A DNA stretch of 64,000 bases from Microglena sp. YARC (GCA_022414725.1 CM039462.1:56998535-57062534); one strand, 5' to 3'. Numbered from the stretch's first letter, positions 31,900 through 41,120 are shown. Made by a program: numbers and translations. Notes: generated by a model from the sequence alone, not told the origin.

Positions 31900-32150
31900 C
31901 TAACTACTTTACTGTTTTTTACTAGATGGTATTGATGCCGGAATTCTTCAGGAAGTGAGCGGTGGTGGCTGAAGGGTTGTATTGACCCAAAACCTAACCT
32001 AACTAGAAAACTAAACGACATTTTTGTGCATGTGAGCGGCATAGTTTTTTGCAGACCCCCCCCCCCCCCCCCCCCCCTTTCTGGGGGGCAAGAGCCCCCT
32101 AGGGTCAACCCGTTGTGCTTTTTTTTTTTTTTTTTTTTTTTGCGACTGGG
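31900..32150. repeat. Array interruption with poly-C and poly-T
   Basis: A region with CTAACTGACTAACTAAC, a C-run (about 32056-32078) and a T-run (about 32119-32141) replaces the unit's spacer. ACTAACTGACTAAC-type DNA recurs at 33070-33095. Confidence 0.8.
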
Positions 32151-32589
32151 ACTTGCAACCAGACAACCTCATGGTCAATGTGCAAGGCTCTTCCCTGTGT
32201 GAGACGCTATTGATGCCGGCATTCTTGAGAGCACGGTGAGCGCGGTGGGTGGAGGGTTGTCTTGCGTTTTTTTTTGTGTGACTGAGTTGGCAACCAAGAC
32301 GAAGCCTGACACATGCGACCCTAGATGAGCTGGAGAATCTCGTCATTGGTAAATGTGCCAAGGCTCTTTTCCTGTCTGCAGATGTGTATTGATGCTGCCA
32401 TTCTCGAAGCAGGTTTGGCGGGCATTAGTTTTTTCTTTTCAGCTACGAGCAGCAGCTCCCCTGGGCTCTCTCTTCATCCAGACAATTTTAGCAGGTTGGA
32501 GCATAGTTTTTTTGGCAGAACTCCACTTCTGCGGGGCGGGATCTCCCAGCTCAACCCCATTGTCCGTTTTGTTTATTTGTTTGCTTTTG

Positions 32590-32900
32590 TACTGCGGCCG
32601 ACTTGCAACCGAGACGAAGCCTGACACGTGCGACCTAGATGAGCTAGAAAACCTCGTGGTCAATGTGCAAGGGTCTTTCCCTGTGTGAGGACGGTGATCC
32701 ATGCATTCTTGAGCAGTTCCCGTGAGCGGCGGTGGGTGAAGGTTGTTTTGTGTTTTTTTTGTTTTTTTGTGTGACCGAGGTGCAACAGAGACGAAACCTG
32801 ACACGTGCGATGTAGATGAGCTGGAGAACCTCGTCATGGTCAATGAGCAAGGGTCTTCCCTGTCTGAGGATGGTAATGATGCCGGCATTCTTGAGCAGGT
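32590..32900 (+). CDS. Last copies of the EF-hand linker exon (best candidates for the used exon)
   Basis: A copy at 32608-32700 reads TKPDTCDLDELENLVVNVQG, with D for N as in typical EF-hand proteins, but is frameshifted near 32670. A second at 32791-32898 reads TKPDTCDVDELENLVMVNEQ, then GSSLSEDGNDAGILEQ and donor GTGAGA, open throughout. Ending in EQ at phase 0, it joins AKQMLREAD of the next exon, giving LSE..ID..ILEQAKQMLREADTN, the usual spacing before the last EF-hand loop. This copy is the likeliest functional exon. Confidence 0.5.
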
Positions 32901-33263
32901 GAGAATCTTTGAAATCTTAGGGAGCTGCCCTAGAAGCTGCAGTGCTGGTAGCCGTAAGAACAACAGTGGTGAGCAGTGGTGGGTTAAGGATGGTTTTGAT
33001 GCCGGCATTTCTTGAGCAGTAGTGAGCGGTGGCGGGTGGAGGGTTGTATTGGCAAACAAACGTGTAAAACATAACTAACTGACTGACTAACTTACTGAAT
33101 GGTATTGACTCAGCTATACTAGAGCAATTTTGGTACAAAACAAACAAAACAAAACAAACAAATCAAGAAGAAGAAGAAGAAGAGGAAAACAAGGGAATAC
33201 ATGCAAAAAAGTGACCAAAAGAAAAGGATTGGCTGAAGCTTTCTGATCCACTCCTTCCCTCAG

Positions 33264-33464
33264 GCGAAGCAGATGCTGCGTTGAGGCTGATACCAACGGA
33301 GGTGGGACACACACATATAGAGCCCCCCCCCCACACACACACACACACCCACACACACACACACATACACACACACACACACACGCACTCCACTCCTCCC
33401 TCAGGCCAAGCAGATGCTGCGTGAGGCTGATACCAACGGAGATGGACACACACATATACGACCC

Positions 33465-33495
<31 letters not shown>

Positions 33496-33747
33496 ACACG
33501 CACACGCACTCCACTCCTCCCTCAGGCCAAGCAGATGCTGCGTGAGGCTGATACCAACGGAGATGGACACACACATATACACCCCCCACCCCCCACCCCC
33601 ACACACACACACACACACTCACACACACACACTCACGCACTCCACTCCTCCCTCAGGCCAAGCAGATGCTGCGTGAGGCTGATACCAACGGAGATGGACA
33701 CACACATATACAGCACCCCCCCCCCCCCCCCACACACACACACACAC

Positions 33748-33783
<36 letters not shown>

Positions 33784-33798
33784 CCACCCCTCCCTCAG
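33264..33798 (+). pseudogene. Four partial copies of the EF-hand exon's 5' half
   Basis: CTCCCTCAG/GCCAAGCAGATGCTGCG and GAGGCTGATACCAACGGAG begin at 33264, 33405, 33526 and 33657; the intact exon begins at 33799. Each copy keeps acceptor plus about 42 exon bases, then GGACACACACATATA passes into C-runs and (CA)n. In the intact exon the same place reads GGACACATTAG, so the CA microsatellite starts at the exon's own ACACA. The first copy has a one-base insertion. Confidence 0.85.
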
Positions 33799-33917
33799 GC
33801 CAAGCAGATGTTGCGTGAGGCTGATACCAACGGAGATGGACACATTAGTCCTGAGGAGTTCTACGACCTGCTGAAGGAGGATCATGCGCAGGACAAGCTC
33901 TCCCTCTATGATGATAG
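33799..33917 (+). CDS. EF-hand exon of a CDPK/calmodulin-like calcium sensor
   Basis: Acceptor ccctcag before 33799 and donor GATAG/GTGGTG at 33917. The 39 codons read AKQMLREADTNGDGHISPEE then FYDLLKEDHAQDKLSLYDD. The loop DTNGDGHISPEE is a canonical 12-residue calcium loop (Asp1, Asn3, Asp5, Ile8, Glu12), and ML.EAD before it is the usual E-helix of calmodulin and calcium-dependent protein kinases. The exon ends in phase 2 and joins the terminal exon at 35473. The tail SLYDDR is compatible with a CDPK C-terminus, but the kinase domain is not in the window, so a calmodulin-like protein is equally possible. Confidence 0.8.
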
Positions 33918-33929
33918 GTGGTGGTGGTT

Positions 33930-34760
33930 GGGTGTGGGTGGGGTAGGCGGTGGTGGGTGGGAGTGGGTGGAGTGGGTGGGATAGGTGGTCGTGGTTCGTG
34001 TACGTATGAGGGTGGGTGGGGGTGGTCCTGAGGAGTTTCTGCGACCCTGCTGAAAGAGGATCACGCGCAGGACAAGCTCTCCCTGTATGATGATAGGTGG
34101 GTGGTGGTGGGGGGGGAGGGGGTTGTGGGGGGGGGGGTTGTGGGGGGGGGGGGGGGGTACGTGGTTGTGAGGGGGGGGGGGAGGGGGGGGGGGGAGGGGG
34201 TTTGGGGGGGGGGGGGTAAGTGCTTGTGAGTGGGGGTAGTAGGTGGGTGGGGTGGGTGGTGTGAGTGGGGGGGGGTAGGTGGGTGAGGGTGGGGGGGGGG
34301 GGGTGTGAGTGTGGGGGGAGGTAGGTGGGGGGGGTAGGTGGGTGGGGGGTAGGTGGTTGGTGAGTGGGGGGGGGGGGTGGGGGTAGGTGGGGGTGGGGGT
34401 GAGTGGGGGGTGGGTGGGGGGTTGTGAGTAGGGGGGGGGAGGGGTGGAGGTGGGGGTGGGGGTGTGAGTGGGGTGGGGTAGGTGGGTGGGGGTGTGGAAG
34501 GTGGTGTGGGTGGGTAGGTGGGTGTGGGTGGGTGGGTATGAGTGGGGGTGTGGTAGGTGGGGTGGGTGGTTGTGAGTGGGGGTGGGGTACGTGGGGTGGG
34601 TGGGTGGTGTGAGTGGGGGTGGTAGGTGGGGGTGGGTGGGTAGGTGTTAGTTGGGGTGGGTGTGAGTGGGTGTGGTAGGTGCTTGTGTGTGGGGGTGTGG
34701 GTAGGTGGGGGGGTGTGGGTGGGGGGGGTGTGAGTGGGTGGGGGGGTGGGGGGGGGGCTC
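33930..34760. repeat. G-rich GGTGGGTGGGGG tract in the EF-hand gene's intron
   Basis: About 650 bp (34098-34755) of nearly pure G/T with many runs of three or more G on the sense strand, strong potential for G-quadruplexes in DNA and pre-mRNA. Lengths of G-runs are unreliable. Confidence 0.9.
34028..34097 (+). pseudogene. Copy of the EF-hand exon's 3' half with donor
   Basis: TCCTGAGGAGTTTCTGCGAC, GATCACGCGCAGGACAAGC and TGATGATAG/GTGGGTGG repeat 33848-33917 with one-base insertions that break the frame. It lies 180 bp downstream of the intact exon. Confidence 0.8.
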
Positions 34761-34839
34761 CCCTTCACTCCAGCCACTCGCCTCTCCCCACCCCACACCC
34801 ACACACACACCCCACAACACCCCACACACCCCCACACAC

Positions 34840-34882
34840 CCTTTCTGCCCACACTATCTGCAGTTTGCAGCACTCATACACA
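34840..34882 (+). pseudogene. Copy of the acceptor edge of the exon at 39204
   Basis: TTCTGCCCACACTATCTGCA, then GTTTGCAGCACTC, matches TTCTGCCACACTATCTGCAG, then GTTGCAGCAGCTC, at 39184-39216. This is an exon edge of the neighbouring plus-strand gene found inside an intron of the EF-hand gene 4.3 kb away. Confidence 0.6.
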
Positions 34883-34925
34883 TCACACATGCACACCTCC
34901 CACCCACACACCCACACACACAAAA

Positions 34926-35465
34926 TCTTACCACGCATCTGCTGATCCAACTACTACCCCCCTCACCTCCCCCCCCCCCCCACACACACACACACAATGT
35001 CCACCACGCCATCTGCTGATCCAACTACTACCCCCTCACCTCCCCCCCCCCCACACACACACACAAAAATCCCACCACGCCATCTGCTGATCCAACTACT
35101 ACCCCCTCACCTTCCCCCCCCCCACACACACACCAAAATCCCACCACGCCATCTGCTGATCCAACTACTACCCCCCTCACCTCCCCCCCCCCCACACACC
35201 ACACAAAAAATCCCACCACGCCATCTGCTGATCTAACTACTACCCCCTCACCTCCCCCCCCCCACACACACACACAAAATCCCACCACGTTATCTGCTGA
35301 TCCAACTACTACCCCCCTCACCTCCCCCCCCCCACACACACACAAAATCCACCACGCCATCTGCTGATCCAAACTACTACCCCCTTACCTCCCCCCCCCC
35401 CCCCACACACAACACAAAATCACCACCACGCCATCTGCTGATCCATCTACTACCCCCCTCACCTC
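34926..35465. repeat. Minisatellite, about 62-70 bp unit, 9 copies
   Basis: The unit is CCACCACGCCATCTGCTGAT, CCAACTACTACCCCCTCACC, TCCCCCCCCCC, (CA)n AAAAT. The last unit ends CTCACCTCCCTGCAG, the acceptor used by the terminal exon at 35473. The other units have lost CTGCAG to a C-run, so the array includes the acceptor's pyrimidine tract. Confidence 0.9.
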
Positions 35466-35472
35466 CCTGCAG

Positions 35473-35506
35473 GCTTGGCAGTGAGGTTGCCAGTGACCAC
35501 AGATAA
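35473..35506 (+). CDS. Terminal exon of the EF-hand gene
   Basis: The acceptor ctccctgcag precedes 35473. The phase fits the previous exon: GATAG plus GCTTGG gives DDR/LGSEVASDHR, then TAA at 35504-35506. The short tail supports a C-terminal end right after the last EF-hand. Confidence 0.7.
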
Positions 35507-35539
35507 AACGGATCCTGTCACAAGTAGACACAAGGGTGG

Positions 35540-36200
35540 TTCAGGGGGACTCCAAGATCTGCATCTTGAGACTAACACGTTCCAAGATCTGCATCTTGGG
35601 CCTGTCTTCTGTCTGTTTTGTACAGCCCTGTTGCCCACCTTGCTATTGCTGTAGATCTTGAGTCCTTTGAACTACCATTGTTTCTCATTAAGGCTAAGCC
35701 ATCTGGATATTTGGATATACTTATTTGAAGGCATGCACCTTGTATGAAGCATGCCTGGTATAGTGGTAGGCCAAGAAATTGAGCTCAGGTTCCAAGAACT
35801 GCATCTTGAGACGAACACAGTTCCAGGATCTGCTTCTCAGACGCAACAGATCCTCCTAAAACTGTGTCTTGAGACTCAACGGACCCTCCAAGAGCTGCAC
35901 CTGAGGCTCATTGGACCCCCCACCACCACCACACACACACACACGCCAAAGCTGTGCCTGAGACACAACACGCCCTCAAAAAGCTGCGTCTGAGACACAG
36001 CGTTTTGAGCAACTACAAAAAACGCATACCGGTAGACACCACGGGCTCTGTTCTAGCCACAGTCCTGGTTAGCCTGAAGATACAGATAAGAGATGCACTA
36101 AAGATATACTGTTATCTGTATAAGAGGGACCCGCTCATAAGCTGCTCAAAGACACCACGCGCTCTGATCTAGCTACAGGTCTGGGTAGGTTGAAGATACA
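35540..36200. repeat. Degenerate CCAAGATCTGCATCTTGAGAC repeats after the EF-hand gene
   Basis: About eight decayed units (TCCAAGA.CTGCATCTTGAG, later GCTGTGCCTGAGACACAAC) spaced 35-60 bp at 35549-36000, then two copies of CTCTG.TCTAGC.ACAG..CTGG at about 36048 and 36161. They probably lie in or just after the 3' untranslated region. Confidence 0.6.
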
Positions 36201-36250
36201 GGGACCCGTCCATAGGCTCTCCAGAGATACCTCAGCGATCCCTTTTCCAT

Positions 36251-36544
36251 TTGTTATGGGGGGAGAACAAAGAGGCTGGCGCTCCGATGCGTCCCACATG
36301 CTTTGATTTTTTTAAGTGCTTCGATGAGAAGTGTAGTATTTCAGTATTTGTAAAGTTGGAGCAGCTGTTGGAAGAAGACGTGCATGGCTTAAAAATGATA
36401 ACGCCTAGTGGGGTGTGGTTTAAGGGAGCCCTGTCGTACGACGGCAGAGGACGGGCTGATCAGTACATGGCTACTATTTACTTAGTTGGAGCCGCTGTCG
36501 AAAAAATGAGTACCGTACACGGCTACAAATTTAAGATGCAGTGA
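36251..36544 (+). CDS. Small ORF, unknown, 97 codons
   Basis: It reads MLWGENKEAGAPMRPTCFDF, FKCFDEKCSISVFVKLEQLL and later ITPSGVWFKGALSYDGRGRA, with ordinary residue composition and no internal repeats, in a region with no splice signals. No family is recognised. The stretch encoding GVWFKGALSYDGRGRA has a diverged nucleotide copy at 63183-63235, so it may belong to a repeated or mobile element. The upstream frame has no clear promoter. Confidence 0.35.
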   Translation: MLWGENKEAGAPMRPTCFDFFKCFDEKCSISVFVKLEQLLEEDVHGLKMITPSGVWFKGALSYDGRGRADQYMATIYLVGAAVEKMSTVHGYKFKMQ

Positions 36545-36729
36545 TGAGCAGGGTGCAGCATGACGCACGCTATTTAGGTCTAGCGTGCAAGGTTTTGGAG
36601 CTCGCCTGCGCAATAGACACAAATTTTAAAACCCCTCTGGGCCAGCGCCCAGATTTACGTGTTCAGTTGAGTAAAACCCCAAATCTCGCAACCCAAAATG
36701 ACAAAATGAAACTTTTGGATTGCACATAA
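36544..36729 (+). CDS. Small ORF overlapping the previous one, unknown, 61 codons
   Basis: ATG at 36544 overlaps the TGA of the preceding ORF (TGATG), a compact arrangement unusual for this intron-rich DNA and more like a virus or a bacterial operon. It reads MSRVQHDARYLGLACKVLEL, then ACAIDTNFKTPLGQRPDLRV, ending LLDCT*. It could equally be the frameshifted continuation of one longer protein. No family is recognised. Confidence 0.3.
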   Translation: MSRVQHDARYLGLACKVLELACAIDTNFKTPLGQRPDLRVQLSKTPNLATQNDKMKLLDCT

Positions 36730-36921
36730 GGAAATACAGAGGAATCATTTTGCTCTCAGTTTGGAAAACCAGATTCTGATCATTTCTTATCGAATTTAGT
36801 AGGGCTTCGTCAGTACATTCAAAAACACAGGATGCTCATTTTGTGCGGTTACAGAATCATATAGAGGACACACTCGATCAAAGAAACCGAAGCATATTGC
36901 TGTTAAGCGTTTTTAGTTGTG

Positions 36922-36975
36922 ATGGGGGGGGGGGGGGGGGGGGGGGTTAAGTTTAGGGTTTTAAACCCTAAACTT
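36922..36975. repeat. Poly-G run and a telomere-like palindrome
   Basis: About 24 G at 36923-36946, then a 27-nt perfect inverted repeat at 36949-36975 with arms AAGTTTAGGGTTT and AAACCCTAAACTT around one T. The arms contain TTTAGGG, the plant/green-algal telomere unit, in head-to-head orientation. Confidence 0.85.
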
Positions 36976-37915
36976 GTATTTTTACCACAGAGCTATCAGA
37001 GAGTAAAACCACAGCTCAATAACACATCTATATGTTAGCTTGCATGAGATGAATCGTGAGTCATCTCACAATGACTAGTGTGGCGTGCTAGTGCATTAAA
37101 AAAGTGGAGGTATATTTACCGTATACCAAATTACCAGTCAGGTTTGGTGTTTGGCCATTTCCATTCCAAAGGGTGAAACTTCAAAAAATACAAGTAAACG
37201 GACCAAGTTTAAAGCTATGTTTGGATGCCCATGTGGCATGTTTGGGCGATGCATGGAGTACACACCCATAGGAGGTAGAGCTGCTAAGTGTGCACCATGA
37301 CCCACATACTTGCAAATATATGCCACATGACACTGCCTAGGCAAACCCAGTAAGGCATGCCTAGGTAGTGAGTACTCACGGTGCCCGTGGCCTAGCCAGC
37401 CCCCCCCCCCCCCCCCACACACCACACACACATCAAACACACCACACCACTCTACACCACATCACACCACACATCACACTGCACCACACCAAACCACCCC
37501 ACCACACACTACACATCACACTACACCACACCAACACACAACAGAGAGATGTCCCCTATGCATCCCCCAAGTATGCCTCGTGGCTACCTAAAGCAAGGTT
37601 GCAACTTGGTCCAATGACTTTCCATTTCAACGTCGCATACCAGGAATAAATCACCAGCCGGGGTCTGACCGGAGTGCCGATCTCGCTCCACCACTCAGCC
37701 TGGCCTTAGACATGGAGTTGTCTGAGAAGGAATAATTTAAGTTGATCCCAAGTTCTCTTGCAATGATGCAGTGTGGAAGATGTAATTCGCTGAAAGCGTT
37801 GTTCGGCTTACGTAAATGTGGTGCCTTAGGCCGAAGCCCTGGGCACCCGATTAAATCAAGATCAAGTCCCGGTATACGATTATAAAAATCAAAGTGAACA
37901 CTTGATGGATTGAAT
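36976..37915. other. Region without a supported gene
   Basis: A C-run at 37400-37416 is followed by CACCACACTACACATCAC-type low-complexity DNA to about 37535. The rest is unique sequence with no convincing frame. Confidence 0.5.
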
Positions 37916-38301
37916 CAGGGTTGTTTAGGACGCAGCTTCCTGCGTCGCATACGCAAATTCGAAGGGTCCGTTGCGCCAAAACCAGTGGGTCGGTTGCGCC
38001 GCAGACGCAGATTTTGGAGGGTCCGTTGCATCTCAGAGGGTCTGGGTCCAGGGTTGTTCAGGACGCTGCTTCCTGCGTCGCAGACGCAACGTGGAAGGGT
38101 CCGTTGCGTTCTGAGACGCTGTGCGGGGGACTCGGGGAGGGTCCGTTGCGTCGCAGAGCTTATTTAGCCTTACACAACACGGGACCCCCCTCTCAGGACG
38201 CAGGCTGTGGCGGGCTGTGGGTCGGTTATGGGCCGGTTGCGGGTCGGTTGCGGGTCGGTTGCGTCTCAGGACGCAGAGTGGGGGTCCTCCTGAACAACCC
38301 T
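37916..38301. mobile_element. Non-autonomous element with AGGGTTGTTYAGGA ends
   Basis: The left end AGGGTTGTTTAGGACGC (37917) and the right end reverse complement TAGGGTTGTTCAGGAGGAC (about 38301-38283) form inverted repeats of 14 bp with one mismatch. A third direct copy, CAGGGTTGTTCAGGACGC, lies at 38049, 133 bp inside. The interior repeats GGGTCCGTTGCG five times and contains CTTCCTGCGTCGCA.ACGCA twice. No clear target duplication and no coding capacity. A composite of nested MITEs is plausible. Confidence 0.5.
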
Positions 38302-38630
38302 AATATCTGGGACCCATCCGAGGCAGTCGAGGCAATATACGGTATGCGAAGGAGACCGTTAAGTCCTTCCGACTCTTCAATCCCCAATTGCCCTAGCCCC
38401 TCCGACTGTCCTACCTCCTTCAACTAACTTTCCCAGCCTCTCCAACTGTCCTAGCCTATCCAACTGTTCTATCTCCTTCAGAAACTCAAGTCCCCACTTG
38501 CTCCCTCCTCGACCACTTCCTTCCGCCCCCCATAGCCTCCTCCCTCAGTGCAGTTGGCCGAGGACCCCCTACAGATAGCTTCCTCAAGCCAAGCCGCTTG
38601 GCATTCTGTTTTTTGTTCTTTTCTTTCCCC

Positions 38631-38791
38631 ATGGTTGACTTCAATCCAACCGCAACAGAGGGAGCTCACAACAGTGCCACCACTGAGACTGTGACTGCTG
38701 CTGGTGTGTGTGGAATGGGATCAGAGATCACGGCTGATGATGTGTGGGAGGTGTTTTGGTGCTATGACGGATGGCATCCCCCTGCTGACAG
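38631..38791 (+). CDS. First exon of an unidentified gene
   Basis: ATG at 38631 follows a long pyrimidine-rich leader. The 53 codons read MVDFNPTATEGAHNSATTET, then VCGMGSEITADDVWEVFWCY and DGWHPPAD, phase 2, donor GACAG/GTGTGT. Joined to the next exon the frame continues ...PPADRLQQLLPPWASLKRMD, so splice support is good. The family is not recognised. Confidence 0.55.
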
Positions 38792-38799
38792 GTGTGTTG

Positions 38800-39140
38800 A
38801 TAAGTGTGATACATGTGATACATAGTGATACAGGTGTGTTGATAAGTGTGATACATGTGATACATGGTGATACAGGTGGGGTGGGGTAGGGGGAGGCAAA
38901 AAGATGAACCAAATCTAAATCCAAATCCAAATCCAAATCCAAATCCAAATCCAAATCCTAATCCAAAACCAAATCCAAACCAGAACCAAAACCAAATTCA
39001 AAACCAAAACCAAAACCAAATCCAAATCCAAGGGAATGTACGGGTCCCACCCCCACATGTGTGTGAAAATAAATACCAAAACTCCCCCCACGCTATCACA
39101 CACACACATAAAGCCCCCCCCCCCCCACCACACACACCAC

Positions 39141-39171
<31 letters not shown>

Positions 39172-39180
39172 GACATATAC
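38800..39180. repeat. Intron 1 repeats: 44-bp duplication, (CCAAAT)n, (CA)n
   Basis: GTGTGTTGATAAGTGTGATA, then CATGTGATACA, occurs twice (about 38792 and 38834); (CCAAAT)n with CCAAAA variants lies at 38908-39034; C-run and (CA)n at 39114-39168. Confidence 0.9.
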
Positions 39181-39203
39181 ACCTTCTGCCACACTATCTG
39201 CAG

Positions 39204-39339
39204 GTTGCAGCAGCTCCTGCCCCCTTGGGCGAGCCTCAAGCGTATGGACCCCTCCCAAGAGCTATGGAAGCAAGTGGGAAATGCTAATGTCCTCATTCCC
39301 ACCACTGGCACTGTAGATGCACAAGTCATCCGGGCTGCG
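39204..39339 (+). CDS. Second exon of the unidentified gene
   Basis: Acceptor actatctgcag and donor GCG/GTGAGT bracket 136 nt. With phase 2 entry it reads R/LQQLLPPWASLKRMDPSQ, ELWKQVGNANVLIPTTGT and VDAQVIRAA, ending in phase 0. Its 3' end is the parent of the copies at 39480-41120. The next exon was not found; if the gene continues, its second intron must hold the 15-kb ACT array. Confidence 0.6.
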
Positions 39340-39479
39340 GTGAGTGGGAGGGGTGGGGGGTGAGGGGTGGGAGATGGGGGTGGGAAGGGGGGAATGGGGG
39401 TGGGAGAGGGGGAGAAGTGGGAGTAGAGGGTGAAGTGAAGTGGGGGAGGAAGTGGAGGGGAGCGAGTAGGGTGTTAGGT

Positions 39480-41120
39480 GGAGTGTAAATGCTAATGTCC
39501 TCAATCCTACCACTGGCATTGTAGATGCGAAAGTCATTCGGGCTGCGGTAAGAATTTGAATTTGAATTTGAATTTGAACTGTTACAGGTTATTTTCAGCC
39601 AACTCAAGTAAGGTGTGAGCTGTGGGGTGGGGGTGGAAATGTAGGTGTGCTCATTCTCACCACTGGGACTGAAGATGTGAAAGTCATGAGGGCTGCGGTG
39701 AGATTTCGAATTTGAATTTGAATTTGAATTGTTACATGGTTTTTCAGCCAACTCTAGTAGGGTGGGGGTAAGGGGTGGGGGTGGACATTGTAGGTGTGCT
39801 CATTCTCACCACTGGGACTGAAGATGCGAGAGTCATCTGGGCTGCAGTGAGAATTTGAATTTGAATTTGAATGGTTGCATGGTTTTCCAGCCAACTCTAG
39901 TAGGGTGGGGGGTGGGGGTGGAAATGCAAGTGTGCTCATTCTTGCCACTAAGACTGTAGATGCACAAGTCATGCGGGCTGCAGTGAGCATTTGAATTTGA
40001 ATTTGAACTGTTACATGTTTTTCCAGCCAACTCTAGTGGGGTGGGGGTGGGGTGGAAATGTAAGTGTGCTCATTCATTCCCACCACTGGGAGTGAAGATG
40101 CGAAAGTCATCCCGTGAGAGTGGGGGGGGAAGTGTATGAAGCTGAGCACATAGTGACCCGCTGACAGACAGGAAACGCCAGGTGGCTTGGCTTCTGGAAT
40201 GAAATGCTAGTGTGCTCATTCCCAATCCTGGGCCTGAAGATGAGAATGTCATAAGGTCTGTGTTGAGAGTGGGGGGTGAAGTGTATGGAGCTGAGTATAG
40301 AGTGACCCGCTGACGGACAGGAAACGCCAGGTGGCTTGGATTCTGGAATGAAATGCTAGTGTGCTCATTCCCAATCCTGGGCCTGAAGATGAGAAAGTCA
40401 TAAGGTCTGTGTTGAGAGTGGGGGGTGAAGTGTATGGAGCTGAGCATAGAGTGACCCGCCGACGGACAGGAAACGCCAGGTGGCTTGGCTTATGGAATGA
40501 AATGCTAGTGTGCTCATTCCCAATCCTGGGCCTGAAGATGAGAAAGTCATAAGGTCTGTGTTGAGAGTGGGGGGTGAAGTGTATGGAGCTGAGTATAGAG
40601 TGACCCGCTGACGGACAGGAAACGCCAGGTGGCTTGGCTTATGGAATGCAATGCTAGTGTGCTCATTCCCACCACTGGGAGTGAAGATGCGAAAGTCATA
40701 AGGTCTGTGTTGAGAGTGGGGGGTGAAGTGTATGGAGCTGAGCACATAGTGACCCGCTGATGGACAGGAAACGCCGGGTGGCTTGGCTTCGGGAATGAAA
40801 TGCTGGTGTACTCATTCCCTCCACTGGAACTGTAGGTACACTAGTCATACGGGTAGCGATGGGATTCAGGGGTGGGACGAGGGGTGGGAGAGGGTGAGGG
40901 GTAGAAATGGGAGTGAGGGTGCGGGTGAGGGGGGTGGGGTGGGGATGGGAGAGGGGGAGAAATGGGAGTGAGAGGGTGAAGTGAGGGAGAGAGGGGGAGG
41001 GGAGGGGAGGGGAGGAAAGTGAGTAGGGTGTGAGGTGAGGTGGACATGCTATTATTATTATAATGAGTGATTATTCCTACCACTGGAACTGAAGATGCGA
41101 AAGTCATTAGGGCTGCAGTG
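39480..41120 (+). repeat. About 11 copies of the exon 39204-39339 donor edge, partly a 149-bp array
   Basis: Each copy keeps AATG.TA.TGT.CTCATTC, CCAC.ACTGG..CTG.AGATG, AAAGTCAT..GGGCTGCG and a donor (GTAAGA, GTGAGA or GTGAGC in the first four). The early copies are followed by GAATTTGAATTTGAA and TTTTCAGCCAACTCTAG. From 40204 to 40800 five units are spaced exactly 149 bp (40204, 40353, 40502, 40651, 40800), where the donor is mutated to GTTGAGA. Most have stops or changed residues. Confidence 0.85.

Larger units (their letters stand above)
21785..32900 (+). repeat. Tandem exon array, about 60 copies of a 169-bp exon-plus-intron unit
   Basis: Each unit contains a coding block reading TKPDTCDLNELENLVVNV then QGSSLSEVGIDASILEQ, a donor GAGCAG/GTGAGC, a GT-rich spacer with T-run (GTTTTGCG then T7-10 GTTTGTGACTGAG) and an acceptor. 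With the acceptor at ACCGAG/ACGAAG the exon is 105 nt (35 codons, phase 0 to 0) and the intron about 64 nt, so copies could in principle be spliced in series without frame loss. The peptide resembles the helix-linker between the last two EF-hands of calmodulin or CDPK proteins. Clean copies lie near 30541-30650, 31300-31440 and 31660-31810; most others have several single-base indels that break the frame. A non-repeat insert lies at 24700-24830, short ones at 26040 and 26887. Functional exons cannot be told from decayed ones here. Confidence 0.9.

Noticed and set aside
21785..32900. CRISPR array or bacterial repeat array
   Set aside because: Units are head-to-tail with no unique spacers, contain coding sequence and splice sites, and the DNA is eukaryotic.
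34061..34873. 270-codon minus-strand Pro/Thr/His frame
   Set aside because: Antisense of the G-rich intron segment.
37921..38427. 168-codon plus frame
   Set aside because: It runs across the small mobile-element-like segment and its flank; the peptide only mirrors the GGGTCCGTTGCG repeats.
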